DNA of 64,000 nt from Planctomycetota bacterium (GTDB taxonomy: Bacteria > Planctomycetota > Phycisphaerae > UBA1845 > PWPN01). Positions 8,581-16,836 of the stretch are shown here, one piece after another; position 1 is the first letter of the stretch, and each line of letters starts with the position of its first letter. The notes beneath the pieces are model-generated. The model was given only the letters and a program-made list of their open reading frames with translations. It was not told the DNA's origin and searched no databases. The stretch spans positions 235,796-299,795 of the forward strand of contig JAKPHF010000046.1 of NCBI GenBank assembly GCA_029550525.1. Direction: 5' to 3'. The translations under genes were made by a program, and so were the position numbers.

Positions 8581-10395
8581 TCAGAAGGGGAACGCCAATG
8601 GAAGCACGCTGACCGCGACGATCCAACAGAGAATGTCGATGGCCAGCCCCACCTTGAAAAAGTCGCTGAAACGGTAGCCGCCCGGGCCGTAGACCATCAG
8701 ATGCGTCTGGTAGCCCAGCGGCGTGGCGAAGCCATAGCTGGCTGAAACCGCCACCGCCAGAACGAACGGAAGATAGTTCACGCCCAGTTGATGAGCCGTC
8801 TGCAGCGCGATGGGAAACATGAGCACGGCCGCAGCGTTGTTGGTCACCAGTTCGGTCAGCAACAGGCACACGCCGTAGATGGCAATCAACGACAACATCG
8901 GGCTCCCCGAGGCCCAGCTGGTCAACTGGGTGGCGGCGACGGCGGCCACGCCCGTGATCTCCAGCGCCCGGCCGATGGCCAGCGACGCCGCAATGGCGAT
9001 GAGTACGCTCCAGTCCACGCTCCGCCGCGCCATGGTTCCCGTGCAACAGCCGGTGACGATCATGGCTCCGGCCGCGATCATGCCCGCCTCCAGCATGCTG
9101 AGCCACTCGAAGCTGGCCACCAGGACCATGGCGATCATGATGGCCAGGGCGAGCAGACCACGCTCGTGACGAACGGGCTGCGAGTTCTCGACGGCGCTGA
9201 CCAGGTAAAAATGGCGGCTGTTGCGTTGCTGCTCGACCAGCGAAGGATGCGTTTCGAGCAGCAATGTGTCACCCGGCATGAGCACGATGTCGCCGATCTT
9301 GCGGTTGATGCGCTGACCGCTGCGGGCCACCGCAATGACCACCGCGTTGTACACCGATCGGAAGCGACCATCGCGGATGGTCTGGCCGACAAGCGGGCAG
9401 CGCTCCGACACCACCGCCTCGACGAGGCAGCGTTCGGACCGCGAACTGGTCAGTTTGAACACCTGATCGGTCGCAGGCAACAGGCCGCGGGTCTTGCGCA
9501 GATCGACGACCGAATCCACCACGCCCACGAAGACCAACTGGTCGTTGGCCTGGAGCTTCTCCTGCGGGCCGACCGCGGGGATGATGCGGTCGCCGCGGTT
9601 GATCTCAGCCAGGAAACACCGGGGCAAGTGGCGCAGACCGGCCTCTTCGATGGTCTTGCCCACCAGCGGCCCGTGCGGATCGACCTTCATTTCCACCGTG
9701 TACTCGCGGGGGTCGGCAGTGTCGCTCAGGAGCGGCTTGCGATCGGGGAGCAGCCACTTATGCGTGGCCACCATGAACAGGATGCCGGCCACCGTGCAAG
9801 GCAACCCCACCCACAGAAAGTCCAGCATATTGAAGCCGGGCAGATGTTCGCCGGGCCGGTTCGGGTCCGGTGTCGCCAGCAGCAGGCCGTGCACGATGAG
9901 GTTGGTACTGGTGCCGATGAGCGTGCAGCAGCCGCCGAGGACGGCTGCGTAACTCAACGGAATCATCAACTTCGAGGAGGAGATTCCGTTCTTGCGGCCC
10001 CAGTCGTTTACCGCGGGCATGAACATGGCTACCACCGGCGTGTTGTTGAGCCAGGCGCTCATGAACGAGACCGGTGCCATCAACCGCACCAGGGCTCCCC
10101 GCACCGACTTGGGTCGGCGCAGGAAGTGCTGCACCACCCAGCCGGTGGCGCCGGTGGCATCCAGCGCGCAAGCCACCACGTAGAGAACCGCTACCGTGAG
10201 CATGCCTTCGTTCGCCATCCCGGCGAACGCCTGCTTTGTGTCGAGCACGCCGGTGAGGACCAGCACGGTCACGCCGGTCACCAGGATGAGGTCAGCCCCG
10301 TACTGGGTGAACAACAGCATGCCCAGCACGAACAGGATCACACCGACCGTGACCCACGCATGCCAACCCAGAGCTGCCCACGCTTCCCAGGCCAT
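8581..10395 (-). CDS. SLC13-family permease with two TrkA-C (RCK_C) domains
   Basis: 604-residue anion/dicarboxylate permease related to the CitMHS/ArsB/SLC13 group. Two blocks of transmembrane helices flank a cytoplasmic insert of roughly residues 205-390 holding two RCK_C domains (ligand-binding modules also found in K+ channels). The SLC13 signatures are visible as SAWLNNTPVVAMFMP and LIGTSTNLIVHG in the first half and LVTNNAAAVLMFP in the second. The ATG at 10395 directly abuts the stop of the voltage-sensor gene, with GAGGAG about 10 bases upstream inside that gene. Substrates in this family include sulfate, citrate and succinate; the present one is unknown. Confidence 0.88.
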   Translation of the reverse strand: MAWEAWAALGWHAWVTVGVILFVLGMLLFTQYGADLILVTGVTVLVLTGVLDTKQAFAGMANEGMLTVAVLYVVACALDATGATGWVVQHFLRRPKSVRGALVRLMAPVSFMSAWLNNTPVVAMFMPAVNDWGRKNGISSSKLMIPLSYAAVLGGCCTLIGTSTNLIVHGLLLATPDPNRPGEHLPGFNMLDFLWVGLPCTVAGILFMVATHKWLLPDRKPLLSDTADPREYTVEMKVDPHGPLVGKTIEEAGLRHLPRCFLAEINRGDRIIPAVGPQEKLQANDQLVFVGVVDSVVDLRKTRGLLPATDQVFKLTSSRSERCLVEAVVSERCPLVGQTIRDGRFRSVYNAVVIAVARSGQRINRKIGDIVLMPGDTLLLETHPSLVEQQRNSRHFYLVSAVENSQPVRHERGLLALAIMIAMVLVASFEWLSMLEAGMIAAGAMIVTGCCTGTMARRSVDWSVLIAIAASLAIGRALEITGVAAVAATQLTSWASGSPMLSLIAIYGVCLLLTELVTNNAAAVLMFPIALQTAHQLGVNYLPFVLAVAVSASYGFATPLGYQTHLMVYGPGGYRFSDFFKVGLAIDILCWIVAVSVLPLAFPF

Positions 10396-11358
10396 TTACT
10401 GAGACTCCTCGGTCTGGTCACATAACTCATCAAGTTCGGCCTTGCCGCTCCGCGCGGTGGAAGCGGTGGAACCGTTCGGCTTCACCGGACCGTCAGCGTC
10501 CGGCCGGTTTCGCGAATCAGGCCCATCATAGGAGGGCTCCTTCGCCTGTGTATTCGCGACCGATGCAGCGCTCGCCGCCGCCCGAGACTCCAACTCGTCG
10601 ATGCGCCGCTGGAGCCGCTGAAGCTCCAGAACCAGCGCGGCCCGGGGCCACTTGGCGTAGTCCGGCCGCCCGCCAACCGCGGCCACCTCGGCCCCCTGCC
10701 GGAACCGCTGCGTGAAACGCAGGCCCAACAGCACCGGCACCATCGTCCGCACCGCTTTGAGGCCTACGCCGCGCAAAGCGTACAGCCGGCTCACCTGCAC
10801 GACCCGGGCCACCTGCAACGGTTTCAAGAAGCGGATCGTTCGAAAGCCCTGCAGCGGACGGAGGAACGGCAGGATGATAATGATCAGGTCCAGCCAGTTG
10901 CGGGCGATATAACCCAACCGGCTCTGAGCGATGCTCACCTTGACCACGAACTCGGCCAGGAACGCGGTGGAAATGGTCACGTGGGCGATCATCACGCCCG
11001 TGGTGAGCCAGTCCTTCCGATGTTCGCCGCGGCTGACGTAGTAGTCCACCACGAGCAACGGCAGGACCAGCACGGCCAACGCCAACATCGGGCCGTTGAA
11101 GAACCGGTCCACCGCCCGGCGAACGTCATCATCGACGTCCAACCAACCGCGAAACGGAACGTGGATTCGCCGGCAGCCCGGCGGCGGTGGAAAGTCCGGC
11201 CGCGTCGGGTGCCAGACAGCAGGTGATGCGGCCGGCGGCTCGACCGTGACGGCGACAAATCCGCCATGGGATTCCGTCCGGAGCAAGACCCCGCAGTGAG
11301 GACAGACCCCAACCCCTTCCAGATTGCGATCGCCGAGTTGGGGGGCCTGACTGGTCAT
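10396..11358 (-). CDS. Voltage-sensor-domain protein without pore, with C-terminal coiled coil
   Basis: 320 residues. The N-terminus has one CPHC pair (residues 19-22) and a Pro-rich stretch. A four-helix voltage-sensor module follows: S1 ~88-107 (ending VVDYYV), S2 ~118-143 with F133, E136 and K140 at charge-transfer positions, S3 ~152-166 with N154 and D157, and S4 173-191 with R173, R176, K179, Q182, R185, Q188 and R191 at exact three-residue spacing. No S5-pore-S6 is present; a short basic linker leads to a coiled coil near 238-262 (LELQRLQRRIDELES) and a polar tail. This is the general architecture of Hv1-type proton channels, although closer homology to Kv sensors is possible. It overlaps the upstream gene by ATGA. 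Function is inferred only. Confidence 0.7.
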   Translation of the reverse strand: MTSQAPQLGDRNLEGVGVCPHCGVLLRTESHGGFVAVTVEPPAASPAVWHPTRPDFPPPPGCRRIHVPFRGWLDVDDDVRRAVDRFFNGPMLALAVLVLPLLVVDYYVSRGEHRKDWLTTGVMIAHVTISTAFLAEFVVKVSIAQSRLGYIARNWLDLIIIILPFLRPLQGFRTIRFLKPLQVARVVQVSRLYALRGVGLKAVRTMVPVLLGLRFTQRFRQGAEVAAVGGRPDYAKWPRAALVLELQRLQRRIDELESRAAASAASVANTQAKEPSYDGPDSRNRPDADGPVKPNGSTASTARSGKAELDELCDQTEESQ

Positions 11359-12077
11359 TTCTGCACAACGGCCACCCGACCCAGCAGTTCATCGAGCGCC
11401 TTGGCCTTGCGGTGCACGAACAGCACGGTTTTCAGCTCCTTTTCCGTCTGAGCGTCACCGAAATAAAACACCAGCTTGCCCGAGCCGAGCAGGCCGTACT
11501 CGACGATGTCCTCAACGACCATTCGGAAACGGGCCTGGGCAGTCGGGTGCCGTTCCTGCTCGTGCATGAACCCTTCGTGGATGATGATCTCGTTGTTCTC
11601 GACCTTCCAGTAGTTGAACCGGGTCGTGATCCAAGCGATGGCCAGGTTCAGCAGAAGCACGAGCGAAAACGTGAAGTAGAACGCCGCGTTGGCCCAGACC
11701 TGAATGCTCAACGCTCTGGCGATGCCCTTCCACACGCGGTGCCCGAACTGCTGGTTGAGCAAGAAAATGGCCAGCACCAAAGCCAGGATAGCCAGGGCCA
11801 CGATGATGAAGCCGCGCAAGCTCAGGTCGTACAGCAGCAGCGTCATGTTGATCGCCAGGATCACCAGAAACACCAGCCCGACGTAGTGAATGCGGGCGAA
11901 ATGATCCGGCGGCGTCGTGCCCCACAAAGCCATGATGATCCCGCAAACCAGTCCGGCAACAAGCGTGGGCCACATCATGATGATCTTCGGCCAATCGCGC
12001 AGGATCACCGGTTCGGGGACCGATCGCCTAGGGGGCGCCGGCTGCGTCTGATTCGGCTGCGTGGCGGAATCGGCCAT
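11355..12077 (-). CDS. Membrane protein with C-terminal bacterial PH-like domain
   Basis: 240 residues. After a Pro-rich N-terminus there are four likely transmembrane segments (about 30-50, 64-84, 88-107, 127-150). A soluble beta-rich domain follows from ~153 with the pattern YWKVENNEIIIHEG, typical of bPH_2/DUF304-type pleckstrin-homology-like domains. Such proteins are membrane-associated with unknown molecular role. It is the first gene of the four-gene minus-strand run; its TGA overlaps the next ATG (11355-11358), implying translational coupling with the voltage-sensor protein. Confidence 0.65.
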   Translation of the reverse strand: MADSATQPNQTQPAPPRRSVPEPVILRDWPKIIMMWPTLVAGLVCGIIMALWGTTPPDHFARIHYVGLVFLVILAINMTLLLYDLSLRGFIIVALAILALVLAIFLLNQQFGHRVWKGIARALSIQVWANAAFYFTFSLVLLLNLAIAWITTRFNYWKVENNEIIIHEGFMHEQERHPTAQARFRMVVEDIVEYGLLGSGKLVFYFGDAQTEKELKTVLFVHRKAKALDELLGRVAVVQK

Positions 12078-12210
12078 GACTTGCGTCTCCGTGTTCGTTT
12101 AAGTGCTGTATGTTGACCGGCTTAAGTGTCCCCGGAGCAAGAGGCGGCGTCAAGCCGGCCGGAGCATCCCCAAGAAGTACGAGCCGTGGACGGAGGTCCG
12201 GAGTGCCCAC

Positions 12211-12250
12211 AAAAAAGCTGGCGACCCGCACCGGTCGGCGGATCGCCAGC
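12211..12250 (-). terminator. Rho-independent terminator of the PEP-CTERM gene
   Basis: Read on the minus strand, GCTGGCGA (12250-12243) pairs with TCGCCAGC (12224-12217) around an 18-base GC-rich loop region and is followed at once by TTTTTT (12216-12211). It starts 33 bp after the PEP-CTERM stop codon. Confidence 0.8.
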
Positions 12251-12283
12251 GTCCGTCTTTGCTACATGGCCGATTCGAGTCGT

Positions 12284-12859
12284 TCAGCGACGACGACGGA
12301 GCAGCGGCAGACCGAGCGCCACGAGCATCAGGCTGGCCGGCTCCGGCGTGATGGCCAGGTTGTCCACAGCCGTCCAGGTCCACTCGGCAAAGCGGACTCC
12401 GAAATTCACCTTCAGTTCGTCATTGCCGGTGGCCGTGACGGGCACGCTGAAGGAGACCCAGGGGAAGTCGGCCGCCCACTTATCCTCGGAAGGCACGAGA
12501 AGACTCTGGACCACCGTGCCGTTCCAAAGCACATCCACCGAGGCGGGCCGCTCGGAGTCGCTGTAACGCGCCGCCGCAAACAGTTCGCCGCTCAGGATCT
12601 GCTCGCCGGTCACGCCCGTAACGATCTGGGAGATGCTTCCCGAGGGACCGTCCCAGCTTCCGCCCCATGAGATGATCACGCCCGCCGCCGGCGCGCCCGA
12701 CGGGGAAAACGGCAGACCGAAGTCGTCGTTCACGACACGGGCACCGCCTGACACCGTCCAGCCATCCAGACCGCTATCGAACGTTCCATTGATAATCCCG
12801 GCCGAGGCCACACTGGCCACTCCGGCCACCAACAATGTACTGACCCACAATCTGTTCAT
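12284..12859 (-). CDS. Secreted PEP-CTERM sorting-signal protein
   Basis: 191-residue exported protein. It has a signal peptide (MNRLWVSTLLVAGVASVASA), a beta-sandwich body starting GIINGTFDSGLDGW that resembles carbohydrate-binding or choice-of-anchor modules, and a C-terminal PEP-CTERM tripartite tail (PEPASL, hydrophobic helix, RRRR). PEP-CTERM proteins are normally processed by an exosortase and deposited in an extracellular matrix; no exosortase is in this window. The ATG at 12859 is preceded by GGGGAGGG at good distance. The frame continues upstream but without a plausible start. Confidence 0.85.
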   Translation of the reverse strand: MNRLWVSTLLVAGVASVASAGIINGTFDSGLDGWTVSGGARVVNDDFGLPFSPSGAPAAGVIISWGGSWDGPSGSISQIVTGVTGEQILSGELFAAARYSDSERPASVDVLWNGTVVQSLLVPSEDKWAADFPWVSFSVPVTATGNDELKVNFGVRFAEWTWTAVDNLAITPEPASLMLVALGLPLLRRRR

Positions 12860-13389
12860 GGATTGTCCCTCCCCACAAGAGATCCCCTGAGACGTGAATT
12901 GCACTCGCCAATCGCGCACCGGCTGCCCGGGCCGATTGTAACCATCAACTCTCTGCCAAATGCCTGCGAAAGAAATGGTCAGACGGGAGAACGACAACCG
13001 TCTCTCCTCCTCCACGTACACCCGCCAAGATAACTTCGGCAGTGGAAAAAGTCAACTGAAAATTGCTGTTCGATGTCGTTCCAAAGCGGTTTGGAATGGG
13101 GCTAAAACCCTTTGAGACGAATCAACGTCCCGATCCGCCCCACGTGACGGTTTTGGGCCACAGCACTGAAACACGGGCCGGGATTCGAACCCCTCTGTTC
13201 CGATGGTGTGCCCCATTTTTTTGCCACATTGCCGCCGGTCCAGGCCCGGCGTAGGCTATTGCCCATTGCCACCGCCCGCTTGGCGCTTTTCGGGAGACGC
13301 GTCTCGGCCACCGCTGAACGGGCGAGCCGTCGATCCCGCGAGTTCCAAAGTCCTCGCAGAGCGGGTTGGTCGGAAATGGCACTGCAACC
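12860..13389. other. Divergent intergenic region with a tRNA T-arm-like relic
   Basis: 530 bp between a minus-strand and a plus-strand gene, so promoters for both should lie here, but none is clear. The only recognisable item is GGGTTCGAATCCC on the minus strand (about 13180-13193), identical to a tRNA T-loop with partial stem. The surrounding sequence does not fold into a complete tRNA. Confidence 0.4.
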
Positions 13390-14379
13390 ATGCCTGAGCA
13401 TCGCGACACAAAGACCGTCACCCGTTACGACGTCCACACGCACGTGGGGGCGGACACCGGGTTCTATCTGCGCGGCTGGTGGCCCTACTCGGCTACCGCC
13501 CAGGATCTGCTCGGACACATGGATGCCGCGGGGGTCGACCGGGCGGTCTGCTTCCCATTCACGCTCCCGTCGGCGTTCGACGCGTGCGCATTCGCCGACG
13601 GCGGACAGCTGTCACTCCTGCCCGGTCGATTCCCCTTCGACCGCGAAAACGAGCTGCTCGTGCGGGAGTTGGAACGGATCGACACGCACGGCCGGCTGTA
13701 CGCGTTCGCGTTCTTCGACCCGAGCCGATGCGTCGACCAACAGGTCCGTGCGCTCGAGACACTCGCGGGGCGGATTCACGGGCTCAAGACGCAGACGACC
13801 ATTCTCGAATCGCCCATCCGAGCCCTGGTCAACGAGGGGCGCGAGCTCATGGAGTTCGCCGAACAGCATGACTTGCCCGTCCTCGTGCACACGGCGGTGT
13901 ACCCGAAGGATCGCTGGGCCCAGGCGGCAGACTGCCTGGCCGTCGCCGAGGCGTACCCGCGCGTCCGGTTCAACCTGGCCCATTCGCTGCGGTTCGACGC
14001 GGAATGCCTGAAGCGGGCGGCGCAGCTGCCGAACGTGTGGGTCGATTGTGCGGCCCACCTGGCTCAGTGCCGACTCGCTGCCGAGCCCGATTCGCCGTTC
14101 GTGGCGCCGCCCTCGCGCCGCGTGGATGCGGACTACCACAGACCGGCGGAGGTCCTGCAGGCGGTCCACGCGCTTCTGGGCGGCCGATACCTCTGGGGCT
14201 CGGACAACCCTTACATGAGCTGGAGCGACGACACGCTGCGGATCGTGTATTCGTACGAGCAGGAGGCCGCAGTGCTGGAGCAGGTACCCGAAACGGTGCG
14301 CACGGACATGGCGAGCGTGGCACCCGTGGCGTGGTTGTTCGGAAACGGAGGACGCGGGGCTGATCGGCCCGGGCGCTGA
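13390..14379 (+). CDS. Metal-dependent amidohydrolase (amidohydrolase 2 / COG2159 type)
   Basis: 329-residue TIM-barrel hydrolase. The N-terminal strand carries the HxH metal motif (YDVHTHVGAD). Further candidate ligands are the histidine in LPVLVHTAVY, the histidine in RFNLAHSL, and the terminal-strand aspartate in LWGSDNPY, a typical layout for this superfamily of lactone hydrolases and decarboxylases. ATG at 13390; a TTG at 13366 would add eight residues. It is followed after 19 bp by an SDR gene and then an alpha-L-fucosidase, so a sugar lactonase role is possible but unproven. Confidence 0.75.
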   Translation: MPEHRDTKTVTRYDVHTHVGADTGFYLRGWWPYSATAQDLLGHMDAAGVDRAVCFPFTLPSAFDACAFADGGQLSLLPGRFPFDRENELLVRELERIDTHGRLYAFAFFDPSRCVDQQVRALETLAGRIHGLKTQTTILESPIRALVNEGRELMEFAEQHDLPVLVHTAVYPKDRWAQAADCLAVAEAYPRVRFNLAHSLRFDAECLKRAAQLPNVWVDCAAHLAQCRLAAEPDSPFVAPPSRRVDADYHRPAEVLQAVHALLGGRYLWGSDNPYMSWSDDTLRIVYSYEQEAAVLEQVPETVRTDMASVAPVAWLFGNGGRGADRPGR

Positions 14380-14398
14380 AGGCTTGCGGAGGTGAGGC

Positions 14399-15184
14399 GT
14401 GTTTGATCTGAAAGGCCATGCCGCCTTGGTGACCGGCTCGACCAAAGGCGTGGGGCGGGCGATTGTCGAAGCGCTGGCCGCCGCCGGCGCCGACGTGATC
14501 GTGCACGGCCGGGCGATGAGCGTTGAGGCCGAGCAGGTCATGGAGCGCTGCCGGGCGAAAGCCGTGCAGGTGGCATTCGTCGGGGGCGATCTGTCCGGCC
14601 CCACGGAGCCGGTGATCTCGCAAGTGTTCGAGCAGAGCATCGCGGCCATGCCCGGCATCGACATCCTCGTCAACAATGCCGGCCAGTATTTTGACGTGCC
14701 CTTCCTTGACATGACGCTCGAGCGCTTCGAAAAGACCATGCGGCTCAACGTGGCCGCCGGCTACTTTCTCACGCAGCGCTTTGCCCGCTATTGGATCGAA
14801 CGCGGCACGGCGGGTCGCGTGCTGTTCGTGGGCTCGGTCAACGGCCGGCTGGCGGAGGTCGATTCCACCGCGTACGACACGTCCAAAGGCGCGGTCGACA
14901 TGATGGTCAAGACGCTGGCGGTGGCACTGGCCCCCCACCGGATTCGCGTGAACGGACTGGCTCCCGGGCTGGTCCGCACGGAAGCCACGCGCTGGCTCGA
15001 CGGTCAGCCGGCCAAGGCGGCCTGGCTCGCGCATCACACGCCCAATGGCCAAATCCCCCCCGCCGACGTGTGCGGTCCGGGCGTGGTCTACCTAGTCAGC
15101 GATGAAGCCGACCACGTGCACGGCCACATGCTCATGATCGACGGCGGGATGAGCGCCTGGCAGCAACCGGAGCCGATGTCGTAA
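14399..15184 (+). CDS. Short-chain dehydrogenase/reductase (classical SDR)
   Basis: 261 residues, the standard length of a classical SDR. Cofactor motif TGSTKGVG near the N-terminus, NNAG at the end of strand 4, catalytic Ser in VLFVGSVNG, and the YDTSK (YxxxK) catalytic pair, with a C-terminal DGG substrate-loop region. The start is GTG at 14399 with AGGTGAGG just upstream. The 19 bp gap to the amidohydrolase indicates an operon. Candidate roles include sugar or polyol dehydrogenation; given the fucosidase next door an L-fucose dehydrogenase is conceivable, but this cannot be decided from sequence. Confidence 0.88.
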   Translation: MFDLKGHAALVTGSTKGVGRAIVEALAAAGADVIVHGRAMSVEAEQVMERCRAKAVQVAFVGGDLSGPTEPVISQVFEQSIAAMPGIDILVNNAGQYFDVPFLDMTLERFEKTMRLNVAAGYFLTQRFARYWIERGTAGRVLFVGSVNGRLAEVDSTAYDTSKGAVDMMVKTLAVALAPHRIRVNGLAPGLVRTEATRWLDGQPAKAAWLAHHTPNGQIPPADVCGPGVVYLVSDEADHVHGHMLMIDGGMSAWQQPEPMS

Positions 15185-15205
15185 GTGCACTGACGGGGAA
15201 CAGAG

Positions 15206-15229
15206 GCGACGGGGTCAAGCCCCGCCGCT
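15206..15229. repeat. Palindromic repeat family A, inverted orientation
   Basis: GCGACGGGG, loop TCAAG, CCCCGCCGC. This is the reverse orientation of the hairpin at 4703, with one mismatch in the stem. It lies 22 bp after the SDR stop codon and probably separates the SDR transcript from the fucosidase gene. Confidence 0.65.
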
Positions 15230-15405
15230 CGCTGGGAACACGAGGGATCATTCGCAGGCGGCTCGTCTACCAAACCGGGCCCGTCCTGCCGACAAGCTTG
15301 CGTCTTTTCGCTTCTTCGATACACTCTCTTTTCGCAAAACCCCGGCCTTGGGGTGTAACGCCGGGTGTACCCACGCGACGAGCACGAAGGACAGGACGAC
15401 ACGAC

Positions 15406-16671
15406 ATGGCCAAGAAGAACGAGATCCCGCCGTATGAAAAGCGAATCAAGTGGTTTCACGAGGCCCGCTTCGGGATGTTCATCCACTGGGGCCTCTACTC
15501 GCTGACCGGTCGCGGCGAGTGGACGTTCTTCCTCGAGCGCGAGAAGGCCGCGAGTTACATGAAGCTGGCGGACAAGTTCAAGCCGGCCAAGTTCGACGCC
15601 AACGCCTGGGCCCAGGCCGCGGTCGATGCAGGCATGAAGTACATGGTGCTCACGACGCGGCATCATGACGGCTACTGCTTGTGGGACAGCCAGTGCTCGG
15701 ATTTCACGTCGGTCAAGACCGCGGCTCGCCGCGATTTTGTGGCCGAGTATGTCAAGGCCTGCCGCAAGGCCGGACTGAAGATCGGGTTCTACTACTCGCT
15801 GCTCGACTGGCGCTTCCCGGGCTACTGGGAGCCCGACAAGTACCCCGACTCGGCCAAGGCCATGGTGCAGCAGGCGCACGACCAGGTACGCGAGCTGCTC
15901 ACGCAGTACGGCAAGATCGACATCCTCTGGTACGACGGCGGCTGGCTGCGGAACACGTTCCCGCCGCAGATCGATCTGATGATCCCCTTCTGGCGGTCCA
16001 AGCAGCTCAACGCCATGGCTCGCCAACTGCAGCCGCACATCCTCATCAACAACCGTAGCGGCACGCAGGAAGATTTCGACACGCCGGAGCAGCATGTGAC
16101 GGCATCGGAGAAGGGTCGCGGCTGGGAAAGCAACATGACCATCGGCGATCACGTGGGCTGGGGCTACGTCAAGCACAACCCCAACTTCAAGACCGTGCCG
16201 CAGCTCCTGCAGTACCTCGTCCAGGCTGCCTCGGGCGAGGGCAACTACCTGCTGAACGTGGGCCCCAAGCCCGACGGCACCATCCGCAAGGAAGAGCTCG
16301 AGCGGCTCAAGAAGATCGGCGAGTGGATGCGCGTCAACGGTGAAGCCATCTACAACTCGGAGCGTTGTGACCTCGAAGCGGTCATGCTCGGGCTGTGGAC
16401 TCGCAAAGGTAAAGACGCCTACCTGCACGTCTTCCGCTGGCCGGGCAAGGAGGCGGTCATTCCGCTGGTCAAGTCCAAGCCGCGGGAAGCGGTGATCCTG
16501 CAGACGGGCCAGAAAGTCGAGATCCGGCGCGAGTACAACGGCCGACTCATCCTCTCGGGCATGCCGGAAAAACCGCCGCATCCGTACGTCACGACGATTC
16601 GCATTCGGTTCGCCGAGGTGCCGGCCAAGCTGCCCGAGCCGGATCTGTCGGCCTGGCTGACGGGTATTTGA
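15406..16671 (+). CDS. Alpha-L-fucosidase, GH29 family, no signal peptide
   Basis: 421 residues. The N-terminus FHEARFGMFIHWGLYS is the GH29 signature, HHDGYCLWDS and WYDGGW follow. The aspartate of WYDGGW is the expected catalytic nucleophile of this retaining exo-fucosidase family. No signal peptide precedes MAKKNEIPPYEKR, so it is probably cytoplasmic, unlike most secreted GH29 enzymes. ATG at 15406 with AAGGACAGGA upstream. The frame is open back to 15298, but the extra residues are not homologous. A C-terminal beta domain (about 340-421) is present. It probably releases fucose from imported oligosaccharides. Confidence 0.88.
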   Translation: MAKKNEIPPYEKRIKWFHEARFGMFIHWGLYSLTGRGEWTFFLEREKAASYMKLADKFKPAKFDANAWAQAAVDAGMKYMVLTTRHHDGYCLWDSQCSDFTSVKTAARRDFVAEYVKACRKAGLKIGFYYSLLDWRFPGYWEPDKYPDSAKAMVQQAHDQVRELLTQYGKIDILWYDGGWLRNTFPPQIDLMIPFWRSKQLNAMARQLQPHILINNRSGTQEDFDTPEQHVTASEKGRGWESNMTIGDHVGWGYVKHNPNFKTVPQLLQYLVQAASGEGNYLLNVGPKPDGTIRKEELERLKKIGEWMRVNGEAIYNSERCDLEAVMLGLWTRKGKDAYLHVFRWPGKEAVIPLVKSKPREAVILQTGQKVEIRREYNGRLILSGMPEKPPHPYVTTIRIRFAEVPAKLPEPDLSAWLTGI

Positions 16672-16698
16672 CGCAGGTTACGACGCGGAATTGTTTTG

Positions 16699-16757
16699 AC
16701 AGGAGGCAACGGAGGTAACAGAGCTCATGTTTCTCTGTTACCTCCGTTGCCTCCTGT
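16699..16757. terminator. Perfect 25-bp inverted repeat between convergent genes
   Basis: The arms 16699-16723 and 16733-16757 are exact reverse complements around a 9-base loop. The arm itself contains two similar units, GGAGGCAAC and GGAGGTAAC. It lies 28 bp after the fucosidase stop codon and 80 bp beyond the convergent tilS stop. It could act as a bidirectional terminator, but lacks a long T tract; a mobile palindrome is the alternative. Confidence 0.6.
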
Positions 16758-16787
16758 TCATCTGATCTTCACGCTTTTGGGCAAACA

Positions 16788-16810
16788 GGCGGGCGAGACG
16801 CCCGCCCCCC
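16788..16810. repeat. Palindromic intergenic repeat, family B
   Basis: GGCGGGCGAGACGCCCGCC followed by CCCC, 26 bp past the tilS stop codon on the minus strand. Hairpin-forming; probably transcribed at the 3' end of tilS. Confidence 0.65.
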
Positions 16811-16836
16811 AAAGAACGCACGCCCGGATATGCCCC

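Noticed and set aside
13165-13250. A complete tRNA gene on the minus strand around the T-loop match
   Set aside because: The acceptor stem pairs only partly and no D arm or 7-base anticodon loop can be drawn.
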